Shown one piece after another: positions 41,515 to 51,332 of a stretch of 64,000 nt of DNA. Under the pieces are notes generated by a model that did not search any database, had not been told where the DNA came from, and saw nothing but the letters and a program-made list of their open reading frames with translations. A program made the translations under genes and the position numbers. The stretch spans positions 608,271 to 672,270 of the forward strand of contig NZ_KE383843.1 of assembly GCF_000422465.1 (NCBI RefSeq), written 5' to 3'. How positions within the stretch are numbered: the first letter of the stretch is position 1; each line of letters starts with the position of its first letter. The DNA comes from Paenibacillus harenae DSM 16969. Its GTDB lineage: Bacteria > Bacillota > Bacilli > Paenibacillales > Paenibacillaceae.

Positions 41515-44283
41515 TCAGCTCTGCTCGATCAGCTCAATCCATTCGTTATATTCCGTTTGCAGCTTCGAATATTCATTTTTCAGCTTATGGTGCTGCTCGA
41601 GCAGCTGCTTATGATCCTCAGCCAATTTCTCGGCCGCGCGAGCCGCTTCATCCCGCTCGAACGCCAACGCCTCGGCTTCGCCGGCAGCCGCATTACGTTC
41701 GCGGGCCAATTCCTCAGCTTTGCGTGCCGCTTCATCGCGCTCTCTCGCAAGCTTGGAGGTATTCTCGGACAGCTCCTCCTTCAGCTCGGAAGCGGCGGCT
41801 GCCTCCTGCATCGCCTGCTCAAGCTTGCTGCGGAGCGCTTCTTCCGCTCCTTCTCTCGCCAGCTTCTCCAGCTCCAGCTGCTTCGCTTCTGCCGCGGTCT
41901 GCTCCGTAAGCTGTTTCTCCGTCTGGAGCAGCTCGCTCAGTTCCCGTTCCCGTGCCGCGGCCGCTTCCAGCTGCTGAGTCGCAATACGCTCGCGGGCTGC
42001 AGTCAGTTCCAGCAGCCCGGTCAGCTCCTGCTCGCGGGCGGCGTTCAATTCAAGCTGCTCCGACAGCTCCCGCTCGCGGGCGGCGAGGAGCTCCAGCTCC
42101 GCCTTGTAAGTCTGCTCGCTTTGCGCGGCGGACGCCGCTATATGCTCGATCTGCGCAAGCTGCGTCTTCAGCTTATCGATCGTAGCCTCATAGTCATGCC
42201 GCTGCTGGAGAAGCAGCTCTTCATGATTAACTTCCAGCTGCATGATCTGCTCTTCCTGATTGGCTTGAAGCTGCTTTAGCTGCTCGTCCTGTTTCGCCTT
42301 AAGCCGTTTCACCCTCTCTTCGTACTCCGCGGCTTGTTCGTTATACTGCTCCTCATAAGCCGCTATTTGTTGGTTATACTGGACATCCAGACTAGCCTTA
42401 TGCTGTGCCAGACGCTCCTCGTAGTCTTCCGCCTGCTGATTGAACCGCTCGTCAAATGCTGCTTTCTGCTGGTCGAGCTGTTCATCGAGACTGGCCTGAA
42501 GCTGCTTCAATCGATCTTCGTACTCCGATGCCCGTTCTTCATAACGCTCAGCCTGCTGCTTAAGCAACGCCTGGCGCTCCGAAATCATCTGCTCGGCGCT
42601 TGCTATCCGTTCGGCTTCCAATTGCTCATACCGTTCCTTGCTTTCTGCGGCCAGCTGCTTGAACAGCTCGTCATTCTCTGCTTCGATGAGCTTAAGTTGT
42701 TCTTCCTGATCCAATCGCATACTGCGTACATGGTCCGCTTTCTCCTGCTCAAGCGCTTGCAGCTCCAGACGATGCGCCTCCGACAGTTCATCCCTCTGTT
42801 TCTCAAGCTCCGCCTGCAGCGCAATACGGAACTCTTCCTTCTCATTCCTCCGAGCAAGCTCAAGCTCTTCCTGCTCCAGCTGCAGCTGAAGCAGAAGCTC
42901 TTCGTGCAGCTTCTGCTGCTCTTCGAGCTTTAGCAAACCGGCTTCCAGCCGCTGTTCTTTTTCCTTCGCCTCTTTCAGCTGGTTAAGCAGCTCCGTTGCC
43001 CGCTGGTCTGCCGCAGACACATGGCTGCGTTCATGAGCAAGCTTCCGCTCAAGCTCATTCATCAGCTCTGAGGCGCCGCTGCTTTCCTCGCGCAGCTGAG
43101 CAAGCTCCATATGAACCGCTTCCAGCTTGCTGTTGGCAAGCTGAAGCTGCCGTTCTCTATCTTGGCTTTCCTGCTCCAGCTGCGCGTATGAGGTGCGGAA
43201 GGTTTCTTCCTGCTCCATCGCCCGCATCAGCTGCTCGTCCGCAGCCGCGATTCGCTGCGTAAGCGCTTCTTTCTCCGCGGCCCATCCTTGCTGAAGCTCT
43301 GCAATTTGCCCCTGCAGTCTTGCTCTTTCCTCCAGCCAGCCGTTTCTCCGGCGTTCCAGATCCGAACGAAAGGCTTGCTCCTTCTCCGCCGCCTCAAGCT
43401 TCCAAGATTGCTCCCGCTCCTCGCTTATCCGTTCCTGTTCCCGTCTCTCAGCTTCTGCTCCAGCAAGCCAAGCCTGCTCCCGTTCGTCCCACTTGCTCTG
43501 CCAGCCCGCGGCCAGCTCGGCCATTAAAGCTTCCTTCTCGGCAGCGGAGGCAGCGAGGGCGGTTTCCCGCTCAGCCGCAGCAGCAGCCAGCGCTTCCTCC
43601 TGTGCCAGCTTCAGCGATGCTAATTGCTCGCTTTTCCCGCGCTCAAGCTCAACCCGCTCCGTTTCAAAAGCTTGCAGCTGCGCCGCCAGCTCCGCTTCCT
43701 TCGCGCGGGCAAGCTCGGACAGCTGCTCCTGCTTCTCCTTCGCCAGCTGCGCGAGCTGTTCATCCTTTTTATTTCTCAGCGCCGCAAGCCGTTCGACATT
43801 TTCCTGCGTCAGCCTTATAATCGTCTCTTCCTGGGCCTTGATCGCTTCCGCCGCAGCGGCCTGCTGAGACGCAGCCTGCTCCGCAGCAAGCGCCAGCATT
43901 TCAGCCAGCTCCGCATCCGCCGCAGCCTTCGCCGCCTGAAGCTGCTCTTCCGCGGTCCGCTTAGCCTCGGCAAGCTCTCCCTGCAGCTTGACTGCCTGCT
44001 GCTGAACCTGCTCCAGCTGCTGCCGCGTCATGTGCAGCTTTGCTTCTTCCTCTTGAAGACGCGAATTGTCCCGTCTCAACCGGAACACTTCCTCCGTAAT
44101 TTGCACGGCGGACAGCACCGCCAGCTTTGGCATATCCAGACGAGGGTAGCCCTTGGCCAGCTTCTTCATGCTCTCGTCGATCGAGCTGGCAACCCTCTTC
44201 ATGTAATCCACGTTGGAATGACCTTTTAATTTATATTGAACCCCATATATATCAACCGTAACGACCGTTTGTTCAGCATCCAT
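41515..44283 (-). CDS. zapA: ZapA-like cell-division protein fused to giant coiled coil
   Basis: 922-residue protein. The first 80 residues are a ZapA domain (VTVDIYGVQYKLKGHSNVDYM, then MPKLAVLSAVQITEEVFRL). The rest is almost unbroken coiled coil rich in Glu, Gln, Ala and Leu (about 85-910) with heptad phasing and many repeats such as REQELTGLLEL and YEERLAQ. ZapA (about 85 residues in B. subtilis) bundles FtsZ filaments. The gene occupies the Bacillales zapA position next to pheT. A long coiled-coil arm would greatly extend the reach of the FtsZ-bound protein; function of the extension is unknown. The ATG at 44283 has GGGAGG upstream. Confidence 0.82.
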   Translation of the reverse strand: MDAEQTVVTVDIYGVQYKLKGHSNVDYMKRVASSIDESMKKLAKGYPRLDMPKLAVLSAVQITEEVFRLRRDNSRLQEEEAKLHMTRQQLEQVQQQAVKLQGELAEAKRTAEEQLQAAKAAADAELAEMLALAAEQAASQQAAAAEAIKAQEETIIRLTQENVERLAALRNKKDEQLAQLAKEKQEQLSELARAKEAELAAQLQAFETERVELERGKSEQLASLKLAQEEALAAAAAERETALAASAAEKEALMAELAAGWQSKWDEREQAWLAGAEAERREQERISEEREQSWKLEAAEKEQAFRSDLERRRNGWLEERARLQGQIAELQQGWAAEKEALTQRIAAADEQLMRAMEQEETFRTSYAQLEQESQDRERQLQLANSKLEAVHMELAQLREESSGASELMNELERKLAHERSHVSAADQRATELLNQLKEAKEKEQRLEAGLLKLEEQQKLHEELLLQLQLEQEELELARRNEKEEFRIALQAELEKQRDELSEAHRLELQALEQEKADHVRSMRLDQEEQLKLIEAENDELFKQLAAESKERYEQLEAERIASAEQMISERQALLKQQAERYEERASEYEDRLKQLQASLDEQLDQQKAAFDERFNQQAEDYEERLAQHKASLDVQYNQQIAAYEEQYNEQAAEYEERVKRLKAKQDEQLKQLQANQEEQIMQLEVNHEELLLQQRHDYEATIDKLKTQLAQIEHIAASAAQSEQTYKAELELLAARERELSEQLELNAAREQELTGLLELTAARERIATQQLEAAAARERELSELLQTEKQLTEQTAAEAKQLELEKLAREGAEEALRSKLEQAMQEAAAASELKEELSENTSKLARERDEAARKAEELARERNAAAGEAEALAFERDEAARAAEKLAEDHKQLLEQHHKLKNEYSKLQTEYNEWIELIEQS

Positions 44284-44384
44284 TATGGCGAATCCTCCCA
44301 TTGTCCAAGTAAACCATAGAATTAAAAAAAGCCGCATCACAGCTCACTAGGAACTATTTCGATGCGGCTTAAGAAGTTTCCTGC

Positions 44385-46826
44385 TTACTTGCGCAATTCC
44401 GCCCCAAAAGATTGCTCCAATTGCGAAACAACCTTTCCGTGCAGTTCTGTTACCTCTTCATCTGTCAGTGTGCGCTCTTTATGACGGTAAACAAGCGACA
44501 AAGCGACGCTCTTTTTGCCGGCTCCAAGCTTCTCGCCCATGTATACATCGAACACCCGGACGGACTCCAACAGTTCGCCCGCTGTGCTCCATGCCGCACC
44601 GGTCAGCTTGGCGGATGCCACCTCTTGGCCGACGACCACCGCGATATCGCGCTGCATCGCCGGGTAACGAGGCAGCACTTTGTATTCGATGTCCGATGAG
44701 GCCAGCTCATAGACCAGATCAAGTCCGATTTCAAGCACATACGTATCTGCGAGATCCGCTTCCAGCTGCAGCGCCGGGTGGAGCTGGCCGACATAACCGA
44801 TGATCTCATGCCCCTTTGGCGTATCCAGGATAACGGCTGCCGTACGACCCGGATGGAAGTTCTCAGGCTGGGCCGCCTCATAGGATACCTTATCCGTAAG
44901 ACCCAGCACCGCAAACAGCGTTTCCAAAATGCCCTTCGCATCGTAAAAATCAACCGGAACCGCCTTCGTATTCCACTGCGCCTCGGTGCGGTTGCCCGTC
45001 AGCAGCGCTGCGAAGCGGTGCTTCTCCTGCGGCAAGCGCGTCAGCTGCTCCTCGTCTGTATGGAACACGCTGCCGATTTCGAAAATAGCGGCCGATTCGT
45101 TTTTGCGGTTGCGGTTATAGGCAGCCGTCTCAAGCAGCTGTGCGATCAGAGTCGTCCGCAGCACGCTGCGGTCCTCGCTCATCGGCATCGCCAAGCGGAC
45201 AGCCAGCGTTTCCTCCGCCATTGACGGGAACAGCTTCGTCCTGGCCGGACCGGTGAACGAATAGCTGATTACCTCGTGAAGACCCGCATCGGTCAGGCGT
45301 TTGCGCAGCTCGCGCCGGATCGCCTGCGGCTTCGTTAACGAGCCGGGTATCACATCGCCATGAATAAGCGTCGTCGGAATGTTGTCATAACCGTACAAAC
45401 GGGCAACCTCCTCGATCAAATCGACGGAACGGGTAATATCGCCGCGGCGAGAGGGCACATTAACCGAGAATACATTGTTGCCGGATAATTCATAGTCAAA
45501 ATTCAAGCGGCTGAAGATGGTTTGCACCTCAAGTCTCGAAAGCTCGGTGCCCAGGAAGCCGTTAATTTTCTCAAGCGAGACATCCACTTGAACAGGCTGG
45601 CCTTTGCCCGTTGTCACTTCTACGATGCCTTCTGTTACAAGGCCGAGAGCCAGCTCGGCAATAAGCGCTGCGGCGCGGTCGAGCGCCGGAATCACTCTCG
45701 CCGGATCCACTTCCTTCTCGAAGCGAATGCTCGCATCCGAGCGCAGTCCAAGCTGGCGCGATGTTTTGCGGATCGTGCCGCCGTCGAATTTTGCCGATTC
45801 CAGCAAAATATTTACCGTTCCGTCCGTTACTTCCGTGTTAGCCCCGCCCATTACTCCAGCAAGCCCGATCGGCCTGCTGCCGTCGGTAATCAGCAGCATA
45901 TGCGGCTCCAGCCTGCGCTCCTGGTCATCCAGGGTGACAAGCGTCTCGCCGGCCTTCGCAAGCCGAACTTCAATGCGTCCGCCCGGAATGCGGTCCGCGT
46001 CAAAAGCATGCAGCGGCTGGCCGTATTCCAGCATGACAAAGTTCGTCACGTCCACGACATTGTTGATCGGGCGCACGCCAGCGGCCATCAGGCGGTTTTG
46101 AAGCCACAACGGAGACGGTCCGACCTTCACATCCTTAATATAACGTGCGGCGTAATGCGAACAGTGCTCCGGCGAGCTGACCTCGACCGATACGAGGCTG
46201 TCGGTGCGGATCGCCGTATGGTTAACCGAGCTGTCAGGCAGACGAACTTCACGGCCGGTCAGCGCTCCAATCTCGTATGCCGCTCCCAGCATGCTGAGGC
46301 AATCCGAACGGTTCGGGGTAAGATCAAGCTCCAGCACCTCATCGTCAATGTCAAGCACATCAACGATCGGCGTTCCGATCTTCACCGTCGCCGGAAGCAC
46401 CAGAATGCCCTCCTGCTGCTCCTTCGGCAGCAGCTTCTCGTTCAATCCAAGCTCCTTCGCCGAGCAGATCATCCCTTGCGACTCCACGCCGCGCAGCTTC
46501 GCGCGTTTGATCTTGAAATCGCCCGGCAGGACGGCGCCGATCACGGCAACGGGAACGTGCTGGCCGGCATCGACATTTTTGGCCCCGCAGACGATTTGAA
46601 GCTCTTCGCCGGTACCGACGTCCACCTTACAGACATTCAGCTTATCCGCGTCGGGATGCTTTTCCTTCGATTTCACATAACCGGCGACAACGCCGGTTAC
46701 GCCTTTATTCCGGGATTCGACGGCGTCGATTTCAATGCCGCCGCGCGTCATTTTCTCCGCCAGCTCAGCTCCCGTGAAGCCGGACAGATCGATATATTCG
46801 CTTAACCATTTATAGGATACGTTCAT
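44385..46826 (-). CDS. pheT: Phenylalanyl-tRNA synthetase beta subunit
   Basis: 813-residue PheT. The N-terminal WLSEYIDLSGFTGAELAEKM and the tRNA-binding EMAP-like KHPDADKLNVCKVDVG near residue 60 are clear, followed by the B5 domain and, at the C-terminus, the anticodon-binding FDX-ACB domain starting PRYPAMQRDIAVVV. With PheS it forms the alpha2beta2 enzyme that charges tRNA-Phe; the beta editing site also clears Tyr-tRNA-Phe. It follows pheS by 24 nt in the T-box operon. Confidence 0.96.
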   Translation of the reverse strand: MNVSYKWLSEYIDLSGFTGAELAEKMTRGGIEIDAVESRNKGVTGVVAGYVKSKEKHPDADKLNVCKVDVGTGEELQIVCGAKNVDAGQHVPVAVIGAVLPGDFKIKRAKLRGVESQGMICSAKELGLNEKLLPKEQQEGILVLPATVKIGTPIVDVLDIDDEVLELDLTPNRSDCLSMLGAAYEIGALTGREVRLPDSSVNHTAIRTDSLVSVEVSSPEHCSHYAARYIKDVKVGPSPLWLQNRLMAAGVRPINNVVDVTNFVMLEYGQPLHAFDADRIPGGRIEVRLAKAGETLVTLDDQERRLEPHMLLITDGSRPIGLAGVMGGANTEVTDGTVNILLESAKFDGGTIRKTSRQLGLRSDASIRFEKEVDPARVIPALDRAAALIAELALGLVTEGIVEVTTGKGQPVQVDVSLEKINGFLGTELSRLEVQTIFSRLNFDYELSGNNVFSVNVPSRRGDITRSVDLIEEVARLYGYDNIPTTLIHGDVIPGSLTKPQAIRRELRKRLTDAGLHEVISYSFTGPARTKLFPSMAEETLAVRLAMPMSEDRSVLRTTLIAQLLETAAYNRNRKNESAAIFEIGSVFHTDEEQLTRLPQEKHRFAALLTGNRTEAQWNTKAVPVDFYDAKGILETLFAVLGLTDKVSYEAAQPENFHPGRTAAVILDTPKGHEIIGYVGQLHPALQLEADLADTYVLEIGLDLVYELASSDIEYKVLPRYPAMQRDIAVVVGQEVASAKLTGAAWSTAGELLESVRVFDVYMGEKLGAGKKSVALSLVYRHKERTLTDEEVTELHGKVVSQLEQSFGAELRK

Positions 46827-46850
46827 CTCTCTTCTTCCCTTCTCTCTTCG

Positions 46851-47885
46851 TCACATTCTCGCAAATTGGTTCAAGAACCGCAGATCGTTCGTATAGAAAT
46901 GACGAATGTCGTCAATGCCGTATTTAAGCAGCGCAATCCGTTCCACGCCCATGCCGAAAGCGAAGCCGCTGACCTCTTCGGGATCGTAGCCGCCCATTTC
47001 GAGCACGCGCGGATGCACCATGCCGCAGCCGAGAATTTCGAGCCAGCCCGTCTGCTTGCACATCCGGCAGCCGTGACCGCCGCATTGCACGCAGGTTACG
47101 TCAACCTCGGCGCTAGGCTCTGTGAACGGGAAGAAGCTTGGGCGGAGGCGAATTTGGGCCTGTGCTCCGAACATTTGCTGCACGAACTGCAGCAGCGTTC
47201 CTTTCAAGTCGCTCATGCGGATGTTTCTGCCGATCACGAGTCCTTCAATCTGATTGAACTGGAACGAATGCGTCGCATCGTCGTCATCGCGGCGGTATAC
47301 CTTGCCCGGGCAAATGACTTTGACCGGCGTTTGTCCGTTCATCTTCTTCATCGTGCGCACCTGGACGGGCGACGTGTGCGTGCGCATCAGGATGTCGTCG
47401 GTTACATAGAACGAATCCTGCATATCGCGGGCCGGATGGTTTTTCGGCAGGTTAAGCGCCTCGAAGTTATAATAATCCTCCTCGACCTCAGGTCCTTCCG
47501 CAATGGTATAGCCGAGTCCGATGAAAATATCTTCGATTTCCTGCGCCGCCTTATTAAGCGGATGTATGGATCCCGTCGGCAGCTGTTTCCCGGGCAGTGT
47601 GACGTCCAGCGTCTCCGCAAGAAGACGGTTATTCGTCTCCGCTTGCTGGAAAGCTTCCTGCTTCTTCTCGATCACGGATTCAATCGCAGCGCGGACATCA
47701 TTCGCTACCTGCCCGATCAGCGGGCGCTCTTCGGCGCTCAAGCCGCCCATCCCGCGTAAAATCTCGGTCAAAGCGCCTTTCTTGCCCAAATATTTGACGC
47801 GCAAATCATTCAGCTGCTGCGGTGATTCCACCTGTTGAAGCTCCTGAAGCGCCTCGCCGCGCAGTCCTTCCAATCTTTCCTTCAT
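46851..47885 (-). CDS. pheS: Phenylalanyl-tRNA synthetase alpha subunit
   Basis: 344-residue PheS of standard length. An N-terminal coiled coil (residues 1-85) is followed by the class II catalytic core with motif 2 (FRRDDDDATHSFQFNQIEG-like KVYRRDDDDATHS), the FTEPSAEVDV segment and the C-terminal GFAFGMGVERIALLKYG (motif 3). It aminoacylates tRNA-Phe. The ATG at 47885 follows GGAGG; a GTG one codon earlier is alternative. It is controlled by the T-box leader immediately upstream. Confidence 0.96.
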   Translation of the reverse strand: MKERLEGLRGEALQELQQVESPQQLNDLRVKYLGKKGALTEILRGMGGLSAEERPLIGQVANDVRAAIESVIEKKQEAFQQAETNNRLLAETLDVTLPGKQLPTGSIHPLNKAAQEIEDIFIGLGYTIAEGPEVEEDYYNFEALNLPKNHPARDMQDSFYVTDDILMRTHTSPVQVRTMKKMNGQTPVKVICPGKVYRRDDDDATHSFQFNQIEGLVIGRNIRMSDLKGTLLQFVQQMFGAQAQIRLRPSFFPFTEPSAEVDVTCVQCGGHGCRMCKQTGWLEILGCGMVHPRVLEMGGYDPEEVSGFAFGMGVERIALLKYGIDDIRHFYTNDLRFLNQFARM

Positions 47886-47917
47886 CACTCTTCGCCTCCG
47901 GTTTATCGAATAACAAC

Positions 47918-48238
47918 AAAAAAAGGCCCTTTCTCCCTGAAGGGACGAAAGAACCGTGGTACCACCCTAATTCGGATTACATTCGTTCATCCCTGCACGC
48001 CGCGATCCCTGTCGGTTAACGCATCGCATGCCGAAACTCCTTGTAATCCCTTAAGCCCCATAACGGCGGGAACCGGACACTCCCTACTCGCGCCTTGCGG
48101 CGGTTCAGGCGTCTGCTCCGGAGCGAACTTCGGCAGCCTTATTTCACAAAGACGCTCTCAATCTGCGGCGTCTTCTCCCTGTGCGAAAGCACTGCGTACT
48201 TTTCTCCATCATCGCTTTGCTGCGAATATGAAATAATA
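47918..48238 (-). promoter_or_regulatory. T-box riboswitch leader of pheST
   Basis: Minus-strand leader with the invariant T-box core AGGGTGGTACCACGG (47954-47968). Downstream is a terminator: GGTTCTTTC/GAAAGGGCC (47925-47955) with inner stem TCCCT/AGGGA and a run of seven T residues. Stem I and II/III structures occupy 47990-48235. Uncharged tRNA-Phe pairs with the leader and favours the antiterminator. A TTC codon, the expected Phe specifier, occurs in the Stem I region (GAAGTTCGC), but I did not prove the loop. Confidence 0.9.
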
Positions 48239-48244
48239 ATCTAT

Positions 48245-48273
48245 ATTATATGCAATGTATCAGGCCGTTGCAA
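48245..48273 (-). promoter_or_regulatory. Promoter of pheST operon
   Basis: Minus-strand TTGCAA (48268-48273) and TATAAT (48245-48250) are 17 bp apart, placing the start of transcription near 48238, right at the T-box leader. Confidence 0.7.
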
Positions 48274-48294
48274 CCGTCAGCCCGCTTTTTTCCG

Positions 48295-51200
48295 TCAGGA
48301 ATCAATCTTCATCATCATTTCTTCCAGCAGGCGAATGCGGGCGAATGATGCGCGCAGCAGACCGATGCCGATTTCCGGATATAACCGGATGAGCCTGGAT
48401 ACATTCTCGCCCACCAGCTTAAGCGCCTTGACGTCTCCGAGAAGCGACTGCGCCGTAACCGTAGAAGCGGTGCCGTCAAGCGCCGATGTCACCCCGCACA
48501 CCTCGCCGCCGCCAAGCACGCCGATCGTTCCTTCCCAGCCCGCAGCGGAAACGCTCGTCAGCTCTATGTTGCCGTCAGTGATAACATACATCGCCGGATT
48601 TGGTTCTCCCCGCCGCAGCAGACACTCGCCTTCCGGACAGACATACTCTTCCGCAATGCTGGCTATTAATCCGAGCTCCTCGAGCGACAGATCGGCGAAA
48701 TAAGGAACCTGCCTGAGAAACAGCACCTTAGTAAGCCTGCTCATCAACTGCTGATCGTTCGACACGTGTGTTTCCTCCTCCGTTAAAGCCGCAGCGGCAA
48801 TCTCGCGCCACCAATCGTCGCTGCTTCGCATCGCCAGCAGGAGCTGCGAACGCGCTTCATCTGTGGTGCCAACAGGCTTACTTTCTTCCCCGCGCTCTAA
48901 TACGCTGAGCATAAATTGCGAGAGACGGCGGTCGCCCATCCCCTCGGCAAGCACCTCCCAGGCGTTGCTGCGAATTTCATCATCCTCATCGGCTGCGGCG
49001 CGTCTCACCGAGTCGACCGCCTGCTCATCGGCTAATCTTGCCAGGACCGCCCAGACTCCGTCAAATACAAAGTCCCGGACCTCCCGCCAGCGCAGCAGCG
49101 CCAGTTCAGAGAGTTTCTCCAGATCAAGCTGTTTCAGGGATACGGAATACGACGATGCCTCTTCAAGCGTGCTTAGACGCTGCAAGGCCGATTCTATAAG
49201 TCCTGTTCGGATCCGGTCTTCCGTTTGCAACGAGGACAGGGCGGTCACGACAGCTGCCCAGCTCTTCGGCGGCGCATCCGCCAAGCTGTCCCATAACGGA
49301 CCGATCGCTTTCTCTCCCATATGAATAAAGCTTTCCGTCGTTGTCCGCAGCATTTCCTGATCCATCATAGGAAGCCGCTGCAGCAGCTTCGGAATAATCG
49401 ACGTATGCTTCAGGCTCCCGAGGCAGGCGATTGCCGCTACGCGGGCCGCCGTATGCTCTTCGTCGACCAGTCTTTCCACCTTCGGAAAGAAGTCATCCAG
49501 CTTCAACTCGGCAATAACCCGGCAAATATGGACGGAAGCTTCCCCGCCCTCTTCCAATATCCGGTCGATCGCTTCCGCGCATGCCTCAAGGCTTGGCGCA
49601 TGTTGAAACGAATACATCGCCTTTACCGCCTCCGCGATGACGCTCGGATGACGGTCCAGCAGCTTTTGCCGCAAGAAATAGAAGGCCTGATGCTCCATAT
49701 GCTTCATTCTGCCGATCTGCCTAACGCCTTCAGCTCGCATCTCGTCATCCGGATCCTCCAGAAAGGCCGCCACCTTCACCATCGCCTGCAGATCCGCCTT
49801 CTCCAGATTCATCGCTCTGACTGCGGCAACGCGAATACGAGGGTTCGGATCGTCGATCAGCTCCAGCAAATCCGGCGCATCCTGCGGATTTTGCAGCCTG
49901 CCGATAATTTGCAGAGCAACCTCCCGCGCGGAATCGTGCGGATGCTTCAGCATTCGCCGGATTTCCGCCATCGCCGCTTCATTCCGGCTGAATTCATCGA
50001 ACTGCTCTGTCAAATCATAGCCGCCGTTCGTCTGTACGCTGCCTACCAGCTCTCTCATATAGAACCGTCTGCCGAACCATGCAAGCACAAGCAGCACTGC
50101 CGCGCCGGCTAGTCCGACAATGGATAGAAGCGTCCAAGGGAGACCGAAGCCCGAATGAAGAAACTGCAGACCCGCGCCGATCAAAATGCCGGCCGAAGCG
50201 GCGATCCCTTGGGCAGCATACCGGTAGCTGTCCCGCTGCGCAAGCGGCAGCGTCTTAAAGAACAGCTGGTAGGAGGGCTCGGCGGAATAATACAGCAGTA
50301 AATACAGCAGCATATATCCGATCGAAATAATCGGAAGCGCCGCAGCTCCTCCGATAAAAATAACAGCGCCCAGAAACGATACGGCGTACACGCCCGCGAT
50401 GGCGGTCAGCATTTGGCTTGCGCCAAGGCGCGCCATCAGCTTCCCCGATACGGTCTGAAGCAGGAAAGCCAGCACGAACAGCATCGTCGTGATCATCCCA
50501 AAAAACCGGCTGAACGCCCGCTCGTCCGGGAAGGAAAGCTTCGTCACGTTCAGAAACTCGTATTCCATCAGAAAATACAGCGCAGGCATCAGCGTCATTA
50601 ACAAAATAACGGTCAGCAGAAAGGGCGAACGCAGCGCATGCTTGAACACCGCAGCGGTCGAAACCTGCTCCTCCTCCGCCGAATTCGCTTCCAGCTTCAG
50701 GGATAACGGTACCAAGTAAAGGTTAATCACCTTCCGGTAATTACCCCATGCGATAAGCAGCAGCGCGCCGCCTGCGGCATAAATGACCGCAGGCCCGAAT
50801 GCGATGCTGATGAGCTGCGCAAGCAAGCCTGCCGCGACGCCTCCAAGCGTAGCCGAGCCGACGAACACGGGCATCAGCCGCTTGGCCTGCTGCGTCGAAC
50901 ACAGATCTATCGCAAGGCTCCACAATAGCAGGGTTTGCTGCCGCACGACGAAGTTCGAGGCAATAAACAAGATAGGATAGTACCATCTCAGCTCCATCCC
51001 GAAGCTTTGCAAGGCAAGCAATATCAAGGCGTTAACGATTACGATGCCCAGAAGAAGCCCGTACAGAACGCGCATGAGCTTCGGCTTGGGCAGCTTTGCA
51101 GCAAGCCAGGAGAGCAGCCACGCCTCGAGCGGCAAAATAATCGCTTCTGCCGCATAAACGTAGGGCAAATACTCGCTTCCGAAGCGTTGATTGAACAAGG

Positions 51201-51327
51201 TCATGAACCCGTTATAATTGAGCATTTCGGCAATGCCGCAAATAAAAAAAACAGGTGCCATCATCAGCAGCTTACGCTGGTCCTCAGGACGGGCACCGAC
51301 AGCACGTAACATTCGTTCTACATTCAT
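48295..51327 (-). CDS. Transporter-HEAT-cNMP-binding domain fusion
   Basis: 1010-residue protein in three parts. Residues 15-430 hold about twelve membrane spans in an MFS/nucleotide-transporter-like arrangement. Residues 450-870 are HEAT-type helical repeats (for example LLELIDDPNPRIRVAAVRAM, DEIRSNAWEVLAEGM). Residues 875-1005 are a CRP-type cyclic-nucleotide-binding fold (PEGECLLRRGEPNPAMYVIT), but its phosphate cassette reads GEVCGVTSALDGTAS and lacks the conserved arginine, so cNMP binding may be lost or altered. The start is the ATG at 51327, with a weak ribosome site, 5 nt after the GNAT stop. Last gene of the operon with the cyclase-like protein. No characterised homologue is recognised. 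Confidence 0.75.
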   Translation of the reverse strand: MNVERMLRAVGARPEDQRKLLMMAPVFFICGIAEMLNYNGFMTLFNQRFGSEYLPYVYAAEAIILPLEAWLLSWLAAKLPKPKLMRVLYGLLLGIVIVNALILLALQSFGMELRWYYPILFIASNFVVRQQTLLLWSLAIDLCSTQQAKRLMPVFVGSATLGGVAAGLLAQLISIAFGPAVIYAAGGALLLIAWGNYRKVINLYLVPLSLKLEANSAEEEQVSTAAVFKHALRSPFLLTVILLMTLMPALYFLMEYEFLNVTKLSFPDERAFSRFFGMITTMLFVLAFLLQTVSGKLMARLGASQMLTAIAGVYAVSFLGAVIFIGGAAALPIISIGYMLLYLLLYYSAEPSYQLFFKTLPLAQRDSYRYAAQGIAASAGILIGAGLQFLHSGFGLPWTLLSIVGLAGAAVLLVLAWFGRRFYMRELVGSVQTNGGYDLTEQFDEFSRNEAAMAEIRRMLKHPHDSAREVALQIIGRLQNPQDAPDLLELIDDPNPRIRVAAVRAMNLEKADLQAMVKVAAFLEDPDDEMRAEGVRQIGRMKHMEHQAFYFLRQKLLDRHPSVIAEAVKAMYSFQHAPSLEACAEAIDRILEEGGEASVHICRVIAELKLDDFFPKVERLVDEEHTAARVAAIACLGSLKHTSIIPKLLQRLPMMDQEMLRTTTESFIHMGEKAIGPLWDSLADAPPKSWAAVVTALSSLQTEDRIRTGLIESALQRLSTLEEASSYSVSLKQLDLEKLSELALLRWREVRDFVFDGVWAVLARLADEQAVDSVRRAAADEDDEIRSNAWEVLAEGMGDRRLSQFMLSVLERGEESKPVGTTDEARSQLLLAMRSSDDWWREIAAAALTEEETHVSNDQQLMSRLTKVLFLRQVPYFADLSLEELGLIASIAEEYVCPEGECLLRRGEPNPAMYVITDGNIELTSVSAAGWEGTIGVLGGGEVCGVTSALDGTASTVTAQSLLGDVKALKLVGENVSRLIRLYPEIGIGLLRASFARIRLLEEMMMKIDS

Positions 51328-51332
51328 TTCGA

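Noticed and set aside
41455..42279. Long plus-strand frame opposite the ZapA coiled coil
   Set aside because: Leu/Gln/Arg-rich translation is the mirror of Glu/Ala/Gln/Leu codons of the coiled coil and has no start signals.
45522..46805. 427-codon plus-strand open frame opposite pheT
   Set aside because: It lies wholly antisense to a highly conserved gene, lacks a ribosome site and reads as unstructured Arg/His-rich sequence; it is a shadow of GC-rich coding bias.
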